Positions 1 through 9,554 of a stretch of 64,000 bases of DNA are shown here, one piece after another (within the stretch, counting starts at the first letter, position 1; each line of letters begins with the position of its first letter). The notes under the pieces were generated by a model. The model was not told where the DNA came from and did not search any database. It saw only the letters and a program-made list of their open reading frames with translations. The position numbers were made by a program, and so were the translations under genes. Source of the stretch: Streptomyces chromofuscus (GTDB lineage Bacteria > Actinomycetota > Actinomycetes > Streptomycetales > Streptomycetaceae); contig NZ_CP063374.1 in assembly GCF_015160875.1 (NCBI RefSeq), positions 248,001 to 312,000 of the forward strand. The letters run 5' to 3'.

Positions 1-2
1 TC

Positions 3-2276
3 GCCGACGTCCATGTCACCGACGACCGGTTCACCCTCTACGCGCCCGTGCGCCATGTGACCGAGCGCGGCCACACCCTCAACAGCCCGCTGCTGACGGT
101 GGAGTGCTGGTCCCCGGCCGACGGCGTGATCGGCGTCCGCGCCACCCACCACGCGGGCTCCGCCGAGCGCGGCCCGGACTTCGCGCTGCGCACCGACGCC
201 GCCCACACGGCCGAGGTCACCCGGGACGGCGCCCTGCTTCAACTGACGGCCGGGGAGTTGTCCCTGCGCGTGGACACCTCTGCCCCCTGGCGGCTCGACT
301 TCACCGCCGGCGGACGGGTGCTGACCTCCGCCGAGGCCCGCGGCACCGGTTTCGCGGTCACCGGGGACGGCGCCCACCACTCGCTGGCCTCGCTCTCGCT
401 CGGTGTCGGCGAGCTGGTGTACGGGCTCGGCGAGCGCTTCACGCCCTTCGTCAAGAACGGCCAGAGCGTCGACATCTGGCAGGCGGACGGCGGTACCGCG
501 AGCGAGCAGGCCTACAAGAACGTCCCCTTCCACCTGACCAACCGCGGCTACGGCGTCTTCGTCAACCACCCCGGCAAGGTCAGCTACGAGATCGGCTCGG
601 AGGCCGTCGGCCGGGTGCAGTTCAGCGTCGAGGACCAGACGCTGGAGTACTACGTGGTGCACGGACCGACACCCAAGGAGATCCTCGACCGCTACACGGC
701 CCTGACCGGCCGCCCGGCGCTGCCGCCCGCCTGGTCATTCGGCCTGTGGCTGTCGACGTCGTTCACCACCTCGTACGACGAGGAGACGGTCAACCGGTTC
801 GTGCGCGGCATGGCGGAGCGCGACATCCCGCTCGGGGTGTTCCACTTCGACTGCTTCTGGATGCGCGAGTACCAGTGGTGCGACTTCGTCTGGGACCCGG
901 ACGTCTTCCCCGACCCGGAGGGCATGCTGCGGCGCCTGAAGGAGGAGCACGACCTGCGCGTCTCGGTGTGGATCAACCCCTACATCGCCCAGAAGTCCCC
1001 GCTGTTCGCCGAGGCCAGGCGCCACGGCTACCTGGTGCGCAGGGCCAACGGTGACGTGTGGCAGTGGGACCTGTGGCAGGCGGGCATGGCCCTGGTCGAC
1101 TTCACCAACCCGAACGCGCGCCAGTGGTACGCGGACAAGCTGAGGGTGCTGACCGAACAGGGCGTCGACTGCTTCAAGACCGACTTCGGCGAGCGCATCC
1201 CGACCGACGTGGTCTGGCACGACGGCTCCGACCCGGAGCGCATGCACAACTACTACACGCAGCTGTACAACCAGACCGTCTTCGACGTGTTGACCGAGGC
1301 CAGGGGCGAGGGCGAGGCGGTGCTGTTCGCCCGCTCGGCCACGGCGGGCGGCCAGCAGTTCCCGGTGCACTGGGGCGGCGACTGCGAGTCCCACTTCGGC
1401 GCGATGGCCGAGTCGCTGCGCGGAGGTCTCTCGCTGGGCCTGTCGGGCTTCGGCTTCTGGAGCCACGACATCGGCGGTTTCGAGGGCACACCCACACCCG
1501 AGGTGTTCAAGCGCTGGGTGCAGTTCGGCCTGCTGTCCTCGCACAGCCGTCTGCACGGCAGCAAGTCGTACCGGGTGCCGTGGGACTACGACGAGGAGGC
1601 GGTGGCCGTCACCCGCGACTTCACCCGCCTGAAGCACCGGCTGATGCCGTACCTGTTCCGCGCGGCCCGGCAGGCCGCCGACAGCGGCACCCCGGTGATG
1701 CGCGCCATGGTGCTGGAGTTCCCCGACGACCCGGCCTGCCACACGCTGGACCGGCAGTACATGCTGGGCGACGACCTGCTCGTCGCGCCCGTCTTCTCGG
1801 CCGACGGCGAGGTCGACTACTACGTGCCGGCGGGAACCTGGACCCATGTGCTGTCGGGCGAGCGGATCGAGGGCCCGGGCTGGCGCCGCGAGCGGTACGG
1901 CTTCGACAGCCTCCCGCTGCTCGCCCGGCCCGGCTCGGTGATCCCGTTCGGGGCGAGCGACGACTCGGCCGTCTACGACTGGGCGGACGGTGTGACGCTG
2001 CGCGTCCACGCGCCGGCCGACGGCGCCACGACGGTCACGCGGATCCCGTCCGCCGACGGCTCGGCGGAGGCCGTGTTCCGCACCCGGCGGGAGGGTGACG
2101 TGATCGACATCGAGGCCGAGGGTGTGCCTGGGGGGTGGCACATCCTGCTGACCGGCGCGCGGGCGCAGCCGGACGCCGGGTCGCCGGCGTCCGCCACCAC
2201 GACGGAACTCGGCACGCTGGTCTCGGTTCCGTCCGGCACGCACAGCATCTCGGTCCACCTGACGGACGGTTGCTGA
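3..2276 (+). CDS. yicI: Alpha-xylosidase, GH31 family (5' end outside window)
   Basis: Glycoside hydrolase family 31 enzyme, closest in pattern to YicI, which releases alpha-xylose from the non-reducing end of xylosyl oligosaccharides in the cytoplasm. The reading frame is open from base 3, and the residues before the first GTG (base 48) still match YicI (a DRFTLYAP stretch), so the true start lies left of the window. The GH31 nucleophile motif KTDFGER has its Asp codon at 1182, and the HWGGDCES and WSHDIGGFEG substrate-site motifs follow. The C-terminal beta-domains end at 2276. A strong hairpin follows directly. Family assignment is secure; the exact substrate is inferred. Confidence 0.92.
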   Translation, partial: ADVHVTDDRFTLYAPVRHVTERGHTLNSPLLTVECWSPADGVIGVRATHHAGSAERGPDFALRTDAAHTAEVTRDGALLQLTAGELSLRVDTSAPWRLDFTAGGRVLTSAEARGTGFAVTGDGAHHSLASLSLGVGELVYGLGERFTPFVKNGQSVDIWQADGGTASEQAYKNVPFHLTNRGYGVFVNHPGKVSYEIGSEAVGRVQFSVEDQTLEYYVVHGPTPKEILDRYTALTGRPALPPAWSFGLWLSTSFTTSYDEETVNRFVRGMAERDIPLGVFHFDCFWMREYQWCDFVWDPDVFPDPEGMLRRLKEEHDLRVSVWINPYIAQKSPLFAEARRHGYLVRRANGDVWQWDLWQAGMALVDFTNPNARQWYADKLRVLTEQGVDCFKTDFGERIPTDVVWHDGSDPERMHNYYTQLYNQTVFDVLTEARGEGEAVLFARSATAGGQQFPVHWGGDCESHFGAMAESLRGGLSLGLSGFGFWSHDIGGFEGTPTPEVFKRWVQFGLLSSHSRLHGSKSYRVPWDYDEEAVAVTRDFTRLKHRLMPYLFRAARQAADSGTPVMRAMVLEFPDDPACHTLDRQYMLGDDLLVAPVFSADGEVDYYVPAGTWTHVLSGERIEGPGWRRERYGFDSLPLLARPGSVIPFGASDDSAVYDWADGVTLRVHAPADGATTVTRIPSADGSAEAVFRTRREGDVIDIEAEGVPGGWHILLTGARAQPDAGSPASATTTELGTLVSVPSGTHSISVHLTDGC

Positions 2277-2288
2277 CACCGCAGCGCC

Positions 2289-2321
2289 GTACGCCCGCCC
2301 GGGCCAGCCGGGCGGGCGTAC
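2289..2321 (+). terminator. Intrinsic terminator hairpin after alpha-xylosidase
   Basis: A perfect 14-bp inverted repeat (GTACGCCCGCCCGG and its complement) with a 5-nt loop begins 12 bases after the stop codon. There is no U tract, as is usual for Streptomyces terminators. Confidence 0.8.
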
Positions 2322-2665
2322 CCGTACCGGGCCCGCGACGACCTGAAGACCCCGTCACCAGTCCTGTTGGCAGTAGGCGTTGTCGGCCGGACCATGACCT
2401 CCGTCGGCGCGGACGCATCACGCTGGGGTCGGCTCGGGCTCACGGCGAGGCCGGCAGCCGTCCCCTCCTCACCCCAGGTGCGTGGCGTGCCACTTTCGGA
2501 AGAAGCCACGCGCCTCGTGGGACCGCCTGGCTTCTGCAAGCCGTTGATCGACCACATGCCCCATGCCACCGACCGGCGTCCCCGGACCGCTGCCCCACGG
2601 CGGGCCGCAGCCCCTGCCGCTCAAACATCACCGACGGGGCAGTCCCACCGGCGTATCCTGCCCCT
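2322..2665. other. Intergenic region, no gene recognised
   Basis: Between the terminator hairpin and the GTG start of the AraC-type regulator. Open frames here give low-complexity Arg/Pro-rich products and match no family I know. It must hold the promoter of the regulator, but no clear -35/-10 pair could be picked. Confidence 0.4.
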
Positions 2666-3376
2666 GTGGGACTGCGGTTCGAGACCCGCCGGTCCGACTC
2701 GCCGTGGGTCGACACCGTGTGGACGTGCACAAGCGAGCAGATCACGGCCATGACGTCCGTCGCAGGGGCGCGTTGGGGTTTGGTGTTCTGGGAGCAGCAC
2801 GGCCGGTCCTACGCGGCCATCACCGGCCCCGAGACCCGGACCGGCACGGCACCGGTGCCGGAAGGCGCGAGGTTCACCGGCATCGAGTTCGCCGTGGGCA
2901 CGTCGTTGCGAGCTGTGCCCACACCGGTGCTGGTCGACGGAGGCATCGAGCTCCCCGACACCACGCGCCGGACGTTCCGTTGGGACGGCGCGCGCTGGGA
3001 GACGCCCGGCCCCGCCGACGCCGAGGCTCTGGTCGAGCGTCTCGTCCGGGCCGGCATGGTCATCCGTGACCCGCTCGTCACCGAGGTACTGCGCGGCAAC
3101 CGGCCGGCTGTTTCGGGGCGCACGGTCGAACGCAGGTTCCGCGCCGCGACCGGGCTGACGCAGGGTGCCGTCAGACAGATCGAGCGGGCCCGCACGGCGG
3201 CTGAGCTGCTGGCGACCGGCGTTCCGGCCGCCGACGTCGTTGCCAAGCTCGACTACTTCGACGAGCCGCACCTGGCCCGGGCACTGCGCTCCTACGTCGG
3301 ACGCACGGTCAGGCAGCTGCGCGAGGGCACCGGCGGCGCCATCGCCCTCGATGTGGATCAGCGCTTGACCTCGTAG
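2666..3376 (+). CDS. AraC-type helix-turn-helix protein
   Basis: About 236 aa. The first ~130 residues form a small beta-rich domain (FETRRSDSPWVDTVW near the start). The C-terminal ~90 residues carry an AraC-like HTH: SGRTVERRFRAATGLTQGAVRQIERARTA, then a second helix pair with LDYFDEPHLARALRSYVG. The start is placed at GTG 2666 because conserved sequence begins there; the frame is open much further upstream but without family resemblance. It overlaps the oppositely oriented reductase-like gene by 19 bp at the 3' ends, an arrangement where the regulator often governs its neighbour. The target is inferred only. Confidence 0.75.
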   Translation: MGLRFETRRSDSPWVDTVWTCTSEQITAMTSVAGARWGLVFWEQHGRSYAAITGPETRTGTAPVPEGARFTGIEFAVGTSLRAVPTPVLVDGGIELPDTTRRTFRWDGARWETPGPADAEALVERLVRAGMVIRDPLVTEVLRGNRPAVSGRTVERRFRAATGLTQGAVRQIERARTAAELLATGVPAADVVAKLDYFDEPHLARALRSYVGRTVRQLREGTGGAIALDVDQRLTS

Positions 3377-3936
3377 ACCACCTTCATGATGCCGTTCGAG
3401 TACCTCTGCGACTCCCGCAGCGCCAGCATCTGCTTGTCCCGGTCGGCCCGGCCGAACAGGCTCTTTCCGGCACCGAGCAGGACGGGGAAGACGAGCAGGT
3501 TGTACTGGTCGATCAGGCCCGCGTCCGACAGCCGCCGGGCCAGCTCCGCGCTCCCGTGGATGAAGATCGCGCCGCCCTCCTCCTCCTTGAGTGCGGCGAT
3601 GTCCTCGGTCGAGCGCAGGATCCTCGTCGGCCCCCACCCGTCGACGAGGGCGTCGTCGGTCAGCGTGGTCGACACCACGTACTTGGGCAACTCCTTGTAG
3701 ACGGCGTGGTCCTCTGAACCCGGCCAGACCGGCGCGAACGCCTCGTAGCTGCGACGGCCGAACATCAGCGCCGTCGTGTCGGCGAGCTCCTCGCCCTTCA
3801 GCGACCAGGCCTCTGGGACGAACTCCAGGTCCTTGACCACCCAGCCGCCACTGCGGTGCTCCTCCCCCGGCCCGCCGCCGGGCGAGTCCACGACGCCGTC
3901 GAGCGACATGAAGCCGGTGTAGACCAGGTCACGCAT
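3358..3936 (-). CDS. Dihydrofolate-reductase family (RibD C-terminal-like) protein
   Basis: A 192-aa single-domain protein of the RibD_C/DHFR-like superfamily, NADPH-binding reductases of mostly unknown substrate. Typical features are the N-terminal TGFMSLDGVV strand, the FGRRSYEAFAPVWPG segment, the IFIHGSAELARRLSDAGLIDQ helix and the VLLGAGKSLFG loop. It is tail-to-tail with an AraC-type regulator. It is not expected to be the housekeeping DHFR: the folate-site residues of FolA are not preserved as a set. A stress or antibiotic role is possible but not shown. Confidence 0.85.
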   Translation of the reverse strand: MRDLVYTGFMSLDGVVDSPGGGPGEEHRSGGWVVKDLEFVPEAWSLKGEELADTTALMFGRRSYEAFAPVWPGSEDHAVYKELPKYVVSTTLTDDALVDGWGPTRILRSTEDIAALKEEEGGAIFIHGSAELARRLSDAGLIDQYNLLVFPVLLGAGKSLFGRADRDKQMLALRESQRYSNGIMKVVYEVKR

Positions 3937-4414
3937 GGTGTTGTCTCCTCACGATCGGGCGAGTTGCGGGGTTCACGCTAGAACGCGGCCGCGGCGGCCG
4001 TCTTGGACAGAAACGACAACGGGTCGAAGACGTGGACCAGAACACCGCCGCGACCGGTACACACCCGAGCCCGAGCATGTAGCCGACAGATCGTCGGCAT
4101 GCCCTTCGCGGCGTCCCCGCCTCCGCACGTACGCGGCCCGGCCCGGTGCGAGGGCTGCCGCTACACCGGCTGATACCGGCACATCAATCTCGCGATGCTC
4201 GCGCGCGGCCCTGCTGACCGTACTGGCAGCTCGGGCCGGCGACGTCACAAAGGTGATGCGGAAACGGATCGGCCCCGTCCCGCCCACCGCGGCAGAGACC
4301 GGTGACTCCGCGAGAACCGATGCCTCACCCACGGGCCGACCACGCTGCCGTCACCGGCAGGGACCGGTCCCCCATCAGGAGACATCCACGGCGTCGGCGA
4401 GGCAGGCTGTAGGC
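3937..4414. other. Intergenic region between divergent genes
   Basis: A 478-bp region between the start of the DHFR-like gene and the start of the first SpoIIE-type phosphatase. The phosphatase frame is open through it, but the translation is Arg/Pro/Thr-rich with no domain, so it is treated as non-coding. No clear repeat, hairpin or consensus promoter was found. Confidence 0.4.
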
Positions 4415-5581
4415 ATGGTGTCGCCCTTCCGCTCACCCTCTCCACCAGGAGCGGGCGGTCGAAGCACCGTCCTGCTCACACTGGCGCAGAGCGTGCCGTT
4501 CGTGATCGCGCTGGCCGTGCTGATCATCGAGTTCACCCCTGCCCACTTCATGTACACCGGCCCCCTTCTCACCGCGGTACCGGCGTTGGCGGCGGTGACG
4601 ATGGGACCCGCGCGCACGGCCCTGGCGGTGGCTTGTGCGCTGACGGTCAGCGTGATCACGGCCACCTACAACCAGGCATGGGGCACCTTGCAGGTCTACA
4701 CCAACTTCCTGGCTCTGGGTCTGGTCTCTGTGGCCGGATTCATCACGAGCAGCGCCGTGCGCGCGTACCGGAGACACGAGCTCGACGAGGTCCGCCGGAT
4801 CGCCATGGCCGCGCAGGAGGTCATTCTGCGGCCCGTCCCCGAGCGCTTGGGCCCGACGCGGGCGGCCAGCCTGTGTCTCGCGGCCGGGACCGGGGCGCAG
4901 GTCGGCGGTGATCTGTACGAGGCCGTTCAGACGCGGTACGGCGTCCGGATGATCGTTGGGGACGTCCGCGGCAAGGGGCTGAGCGCCATGCGCGCGGTCG
5001 CGGTGGTGCTGGGCGCGTTCCGGGTGGTCGCGCACTACGAGGACGACCTGGTGGGGGTCATGAACCACTGCGCAGCCGCGCTGCGCCGGGAGGCCGCCGT
5101 TCCCGGCGCATTTTCCGAGGAAGTCCTGATGGAAGGATTTACCACCGCACTCATCGCTCAGGTGCCGGACGACGAACCCGTGGTGCAGGTGGTCAACCGC
5201 GGCCATCCGCCCCCGCTGGTACTCCACGACGGCCAGGCCCATGCTCTGATGCCCAGCTCGCCCCATCCGCCCCTGGACCTGGGCATGGGCCTGGAGGATT
5301 TGATCACCGGTCCCCCGGAGAAGCCGGAGGGCTTTCCCTTCGTACCCGGCGACCGTCTACTCCTCTACACCGACGGCGTGATCGAAGCCCGCAACCCCGG
5401 CAACGACTTCTTCCCTCTGCCAGAGATCATGGAGTCGATCGACTACAGCACCGCCCCTCAAGAGTTCCTCGAGCGACTGCACCAGGCATTGATGCGCCAC
5501 ACCGAAGGCCCATTGACGGACGACGTGGCGATGATTCTTGTCGACCGGCTCGACGAACAATTCGATGTGCCGGTCGACTGA
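4415..5581 (+). CDS. Membrane-anchored PP2C/SpoIIE-type serine/threonine phosphatase
   Basis: About 388 aa. Three to four hydrophobic segments lie in residues 20-125, followed by a SpoIIE/RsbU-type PPM phosphatase domain (about 130-380). Metal-binding motifs are present: GGDLYEAV near residue 165, VGDVRGKGLSA near 180, LLLYTDGVIEARN near 315 and DDVAM near 368. Such enzymes dephosphorylate anti-sigma-factor antagonists in Streptomyces. There is no GAF or PAS sensor, so sensing would be through the membrane part. The start at ATG 4415 is chosen because hydrophobic, conserved sequence begins soon after. A paralogue lies at 6.9 kb. Confidence 0.88.
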   Translation: MVSPFRSPSPPGAGGRSTVLLTLAQSVPFVIALAVLIIEFTPAHFMYTGPLLTAVPALAAVTMGPARTALAVACALTVSVITATYNQAWGTLQVYTNFLALGLVSVAGFITSSAVRAYRRHELDEVRRIAMAAQEVILRPVPERLGPTRAASLCLAAGTGAQVGGDLYEAVQTRYGVRMIVGDVRGKGLSAMRAVAVVLGAFRVVAHYEDDLVGVMNHCAAALRREAAVPGAFSEEVLMEGFTTALIAQVPDDEPVVQVVNRGHPPPLVLHDGQAHALMPSSPHPPLDLGMGLEDLITGPPEKPEGFPFVPGDRLLLYTDGVIEARNPGNDFFPLPEIMESIDYSTAPQEFLERLHQALMRHTEGPLTDDVAMILVDRLDEQFDVPVD

Positions 5582-5956
5582 GTACCGGTCGGCCGTTGCG
5601 CAGCGCGTGGACGGGGAGCGGTCGCTGGAACGTCACGCGCGTCAGCAGCGTGGTGAGCAGGCCGACGCCGGTCTGGGATGCGCGGTCGCCTGCTGGACCA
5701 AGCCGGTGACCTCATGTGCGGCTGTTTCGGTGAAGGGGCGTGGCGGCGGCCGGTGGCGCCGGCCGATCGGCGCAGGCGTGCACGGGCCGGTGCAGGGCGG
5801 GGTGCCGTGCGCCGGGCGTGCGCGGAGCCGGACCTCGGCTCAACTGTCGGCGGCCTTGGAGCCGCCATAGACTCAAGAAGCCGTTTCGGGGACACAGGAG
5901 CGGGGAGCACCTGATCCGGACCGGGCCCGGGGGGACGGCCACCCCAGGAGGACGCG
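5582..5956. other. Intergenic region, no gene recognised
   Basis: 375 bp between the first phosphatase gene and the DUF899 gene. Frames give Arg/Gly-rich translations without family features. An AGGAGG ribosome site at its right end (about 5946) belongs to the DUF899 gene. Confidence 0.4.
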
Positions 5957-6640
5957 ATGCTGCGGCACACCAGACTGGCCGGCGAATCAGCGGACTACCT
6001 CGACGCTCGCGAGGAGCTGCGCCAGGCCGAGATCGACCTCATGCGCCACCGTGAGAAGGTCGCGGCCCAGCGACGGGCGCTCCCTCAGGGGCCACCCGTC
6101 GACGACTACGTCTTCAGCGAGGGCCCCGCCGACCTCGACGCCGGCGACACACCGCTCCGCGAGGTCACTCTGAGTGAGCTGTTCACCGCCACGAACCGCC
6201 CGCTGATCGTCTACCACTTCATGTACGGCAAGCTGCAGACCGACCCCTGCCCGATGTGCACCCTCTGGATCGACGGCTTCAACGGCATCGCCCACCACAT
6301 CGCCCGCAACGCCGACTTCGCCATCGCCGCGGCCGCCGACACGCCCACCCTCCGGCAGCACGCCCGGAACCGCGGCTGGCACCGGCTACGGCTCCTGAGC
6401 TGCGGCGACAGCACGTTCAAATACGACCTGGGCAGTGAGGACAAGGACGGCGAACAAGATTCGACCATCTCCGTCTTCACCCGCGACGACGCCGGAACGG
6501 TCCGCCATTTCTACTCCACCCACCCGCGCATGGCCGACGACATCGACGAGCGCGGCATCGACCTCCTGGCTCCCGTCTGGCACCTCCTCGACCTGACCCC
6601 GAAGGGCCGCGACGACTGGTACCCGAGCCTCGACTACTGA
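5957..6640 (+). CDS. DUF899 family, thioredoxin-like protein
   Basis: A 227-aa cytoplasmic protein of the DUF899 family (thioredoxin/peroxiredoxin-like fold), function not established. The family signature PCPMCTLWIDGFNG supplies a CxxC-like pair (Cys near residues 94 and 97), and the C-terminus has the usual VWHLLDLTPKGR segment. An AGGAGG ribosome site sits about 6 bases before the ATG. It lies between two SpoIIE-type phosphatases; whether it is linked to their signalling is unknown. Confidence 0.88.
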   Translation: MLRHTRLAGESADYLDAREELRQAEIDLMRHREKVAAQRRALPQGPPVDDYVFSEGPADLDAGDTPLREVTLSELFTATNRPLIVYHFMYGKLQTDPCPMCTLWIDGFNGIAHHIARNADFAIAAAADTPTLRQHARNRGWHRLRLLSCGDSTFKYDLGSEDKDGEQDSTISVFTRDDAGTVRHFYSTHPRMADDIDERGIDLLAPVWHLLDLTPKGRDDWYPSLDY

Positions 6641-6930
6641 TCTCCGACGGCCGACGGTGCCGTCTCGAAGCATGAGCCCCATCAGAGGCCTGCGCTCCGG
6701 GCGGCCGCGCGCCTTCACCTGACTGCCGTGTCGTGCGAGGCCGCTGACTGGGGTCGGACCGAGACGCACTGTGTGACATCCCGCCGAGTTCTCCGAAGTC
6801 GCTCGTGGCTCTTGGCCTCGCGGCCTGAGGGCTTCCTCCTTCGAGCGGATCGCGCATCCTCGCTTCAAGCGGCTGATCACCCCGCATGAGCTGCATGTTC
6901 CATCGGCACCCTATGCCCGCTTTGCCCAGA

Positions 6931-6936
6931 TATGAT
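6931..6936 (+). promoter_or_regulatory. -10 element TATGAT, likely leaderless transcript
   Basis: TATGAT stands six bases before the GTG at 6943, so a transcript starting at the usual distance would begin at or next to that start codon. No convincing -35 was seen. Leaderless mRNAs are common in Streptomyces. This argues for GTG 6943 rather than the in-frame ATG at 6886. Confidence 0.45.
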
Positions 6937-6942
6937 GCGTTT

Positions 6943-8055
6943 GTGATCACGCCCAGACGGCTGCGGCGCCGTCGTTCTCCTCACGGCGACCGCTGGGAAG
7001 CTGCCCTGCTGTCACCGGTGATCCTGACGGTCCTCATCACCGGCCTGGCGTTCTCCACACCGAGGGAGATCGCCATCAGCCGCCTCCTGCCCGCCGCGCC
7101 CGCCCTCGCCGCCGCGATGTGGCCCGTGCTCCCCACGATCCTGCTGGGCACGTTCTGCCTGGCGGTCATGATCGGTCTCAGCTTCGTCTACACCGACCTG
7201 GGAACGCCCTACACGGCGGCTGCGATCGTCGCGGTCACCTTGGCAGCCGCCTATGCGAGCCATGTCCGACTCCAGCGGGAGCAGACGCTTCTCCGCGTCC
7301 GGCTCGTCGCCGACGCAGCCCAGCAGGTGCTTCTGCGTCCTCTGCCGCGCCGCTTCGAGGACATCGAGATCGAGTCTCTGTATCTGGCGGCCCAGGAGGA
7401 GGCCCGGATCGGCGGCGACTTCTATGAAGCGGCGGACACACCTTACGGGGTCCGGTTGCTGATCGGCGACGTACGCGGCAAGGGCCTGTCCGCCGTGGGA
7501 GCGGCCTCGGCGGTGATCAGCTGTTTCAGGGAGGCCGCGTATGACGAGCCCGAATTGAGGGGCATCATCCATCGCCTGGAGATCACCACCACCCGCTACA
7601 GCGCCGGGCTCAACACCCAGGACCTGCCGGAGCGCTTCGCCACCGCTCTTGTCGTCGAGATCCCGCACGGCGGCGGCCAGGTCAGACTTCTCAACTGCGG
7701 GCATCCCCCACCGCTGCTCGTGCACCGCGGGGAAGTCCGCGTCCTCGAACCCACCACCGCCTCGCCGCCCCTCAACCTTGCGACGCTCATCGGAGAGCAC
7801 TACTGCGTCGACACCGTCACCTTCGACCCGGGCGACCAGCTGCTGCTCTACACCGACGGCGTCACGGAGACCCGGAACCGCACCGGCGAGTTCTTCCCAC
7901 TGCCGGACTGGATGCGGCGGCAAGGCCCGGCATCGCCTCGCGAGCTGCTCGACCGGCTTCACCGGGACCTGCTTCACTACAGCGGCGGAAGGCTCGACGA
8001 CGACATCGCGGCCCTCGCCGTCCGGTGCCCACCCGCCCGAGCTCAGGAAGGTTGA
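6943..8055 (+). CDS. Membrane-anchored PP2C/SpoIIE-type phosphatase, second copy
   Basis: About 370 aa from GTG 6943 (an in-frame ATG at 6886 would add 19 residues). There is a basic N-terminus, hydrophobic helices in about residues 20-105, a linker helix LLRVRLVADAAQQVLLRPLPRRF, and a SpoIIE domain with GGDFYEA (about 156), GDVRGKGLSA (about 174), LLLYTDGVTETRN (about 300) and DDDIA near the end. It has the same architecture as the protein at 4.4 kb and is probably an old duplicate. The substrate is expected to be an anti-anti-sigma factor encoded elsewhere. Confidence 0.88.
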   Translation: MITPRRLRRRRSPHGDRWEAALLSPVILTVLITGLAFSTPREIAISRLLPAAPALAAAMWPVLPTILLGTFCLAVMIGLSFVYTDLGTPYTAAAIVAVTLAAAYASHVRLQREQTLLRVRLVADAAQQVLLRPLPRRFEDIEIESLYLAAQEEARIGGDFYEAADTPYGVRLLIGDVRGKGLSAVGAASAVISCFREAAYDEPELRGIIHRLEITTTRYSAGLNTQDLPERFATALVVEIPHGGGQVRLLNCGHPPPLLVHRGEVRVLEPTTASPPLNLATLIGEHYCVDTVTFDPGDQLLLYTDGVTETRNRTGEFFPLPDWMRRQGPASPRELLDRLHRDLLHYSGGRLDDDIAALAVRCPPARAQEG

Positions 8056-8633
8056 AGGCTCGCCCCGGCCCGCGACGCCGGGCCATCGCCACATACGGGG
8101 CCCGCTACCGCTCCGGCGCATCGAGACGATCGACAGCGTGACGGCGTTCGACATCCGCGACGCCGTAGCCGGCGTGCGCGGGGCGTGAAGCGGCGGCTGA
8201 GGCAAGCGAGCGCTCACGGCGGCCTCGCAGCTCCCGAACAGCGCACACCGGGCACTGAGCCTCGCGATCGGCCGTTCCCTGGGCGGCACGGCGCTGCACA
8301 GCTGCGGCCCGGCGGGGAGGGGCGGCATCCCGACGGTGGTTGCCGATGCTCGCGCAGCAACGCCAGCGCGGTCGTGACGATCCAGCATCTTCCCGTTGCA
8401 GATACGGAAGCCGCCCTCGGCCCACCGACCCTGCCAGTGCGCTCCGGGTGAGTTCAGCGGCGCGCTCCATCTGCTTCAGTGCGGGGCACGTGCCGATCCC
8501 CGCCACCAACCCCGCAGAGGGAAAACCCTGGAAGGGCGGGCGTGGTCTTGTCGCTGCCGCGCCCAGGCGGTTCACTGGCGCTGCTCCGCCCCCCGCAGGA
8601 GAACACCCGTCCCCTCCGGTAGAAGGGTTTCTC
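8056..8633. other. Intergenic region before the protease gene
   Basis: 578 bp. A weak 6-bp hairpin (GGCCCG/CGGGCC, 8067-8084) could end the phosphatase transcript. The rest shows short frames without family features. The protease frame is open through part of it but lacks a signal peptide until 8634. Confidence 0.4.
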
Positions 8634-9506
8634 TTGACCGCCCTACGCGCCATTGCCGTCACCTCCGCAGCATGCGCCGCCGTGCTGGCCACCGCCGTGC
8701 CGTCCTCGGCCATCAACTCGTACAACGCGACACCCGCACCCGAGCGCACCGAGGTCGGCGCGCTCGTCGCGACCTGGGACAACGACGGCGACCCCACGAC
8801 ACCCGACCGGGTCGACTGGGTCTGCTCCGGAACCATGATCGACGCCGACACGTTCCTGACCGCCGCGCACTGCACCACCGACTGGCCGGACAACGTGAGG
8901 TTCTACGTGTCCCTGGACCAGGACGTGCAGGCCGGCCTCGACGCCGCCGCGAAGAAGTACCCCGGCGATCCGGCCGCGCAGGCGAGCGCCGTCGCCGTCC
9001 AGGGGACCGCCCACAGCCATCCCGGCTACCCCGGGCCCGCGTCCGACTCGCACGACATCTCGGTGATCGAGCTGCCCGCCACCAAGGTCAAGGCTCGCTG
9101 GACCTTCACCCCGGCCACCCTGCCCACCGCCAACCAGTTCGGCGCGCTCGGCCCGCAGGCGCTGAACTCCACGGACTGGCTGGTCGCCGGATACGGCACC
9201 CAGGAGGCCCAGCGCGGCCCTGGTGGCCAGACCCACCCCGGCGGCGGTGTCCGGATGAAGGCGCCTGTCACCTTCGACGCCCTCAACGACGCGTGGGTCC
9301 GCCTCGCGATGACCGAACCCCAGGGCAACGGCGGCGCCTGTTACGGCGACTCCGGCGGCCCCAACTTCGCCGCGATCGGCGGCCGCAACATCCTCGCGGC
9401 CACCACCATCACCGGCGACGGCCCGTGCTACGCGACGAACGTCGCGTACCGCCTGGACACCCCGGGCGCCCGCGCCTTCCTGGCACCGTTCGTAAGACTG
9501 CCGTAG
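8634..9506 (+). CDS. Secreted trypsin-like serine protease
   Basis: About 290 aa from a TTG start, chosen because AGAAGGG at 8621-8627 is a good ribosome site and a signal peptide (TALRAIAVTSAACAAVLATAV, cleavage after SSA near residue 27) follows at once. The chymotrypsin-fold catalytic triad is complete: His79 in TAAHC, Asp141 in HDISVIEL and Ser240 in GDSGGP. It is expected to act outside the cell. There is no propeptide domain or binding module. A hairpin follows the stop codon. Confidence 0.87.
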   Translation: MTALRAIAVTSAACAAVLATAVPSSAINSYNATPAPERTEVGALVATWDNDGDPTTPDRVDWVCSGTMIDADTFLTAAHCTTDWPDNVRFYVSLDQDVQAGLDAAAKKYPGDPAAQASAVAVQGTAHSHPGYPGPASDSHDISVIELPATKVKARWTFTPATLPTANQFGALGPQALNSTDWLVAGYGTQEAQRGPGGQTHPGGGVRMKAPVTFDALNDAWVRLAMTEPQGNGGACYGDSGGPNFAAIGGRNILAATTITGDGPCYATNVAYRLDTPGARAFLAPFVRLP

Positions 9507-9534
9507 CGCCCGCCTGTCACAGGGCGCCGCCTCC

Positions 9535-9554
9535 GCAGTGCTTTACCGCACTGC
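9535..9554 (+). terminator. Hairpin after the protease gene
   Basis: A perfect 7-bp stem (GCAGTGC/GCACTGC) with a 6-nt loop, 29 bases after the protease stop codon. Confidence 0.5.

Noticed and set aside
735..2279. Long reverse-strand open frame of about 500 codons opposite the alpha-xylosidase
   Set aside because: The forward gene has clear GH31 motifs; the reverse frame has no family features and arises from the strong third-position G+C bias.
6641..6885. Search for a small RNA or riboswitch between DUF899 and the second phosphatase
   Set aside because: No conserved aptamer pattern or strong hairpin with a clear context was found.
7012..8388. Long reverse-strand open frame opposite the second phosphatase
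   Set aside because: Same cause: it mirrors a gene with intact SpoIIE motifs and has low-complexity translation.
9515..9521. TGTCACA after the protease gene as a second ECF41 -35 element
   Set aside because: No CGTC at a 16-bp spacing, and no gene follows it.
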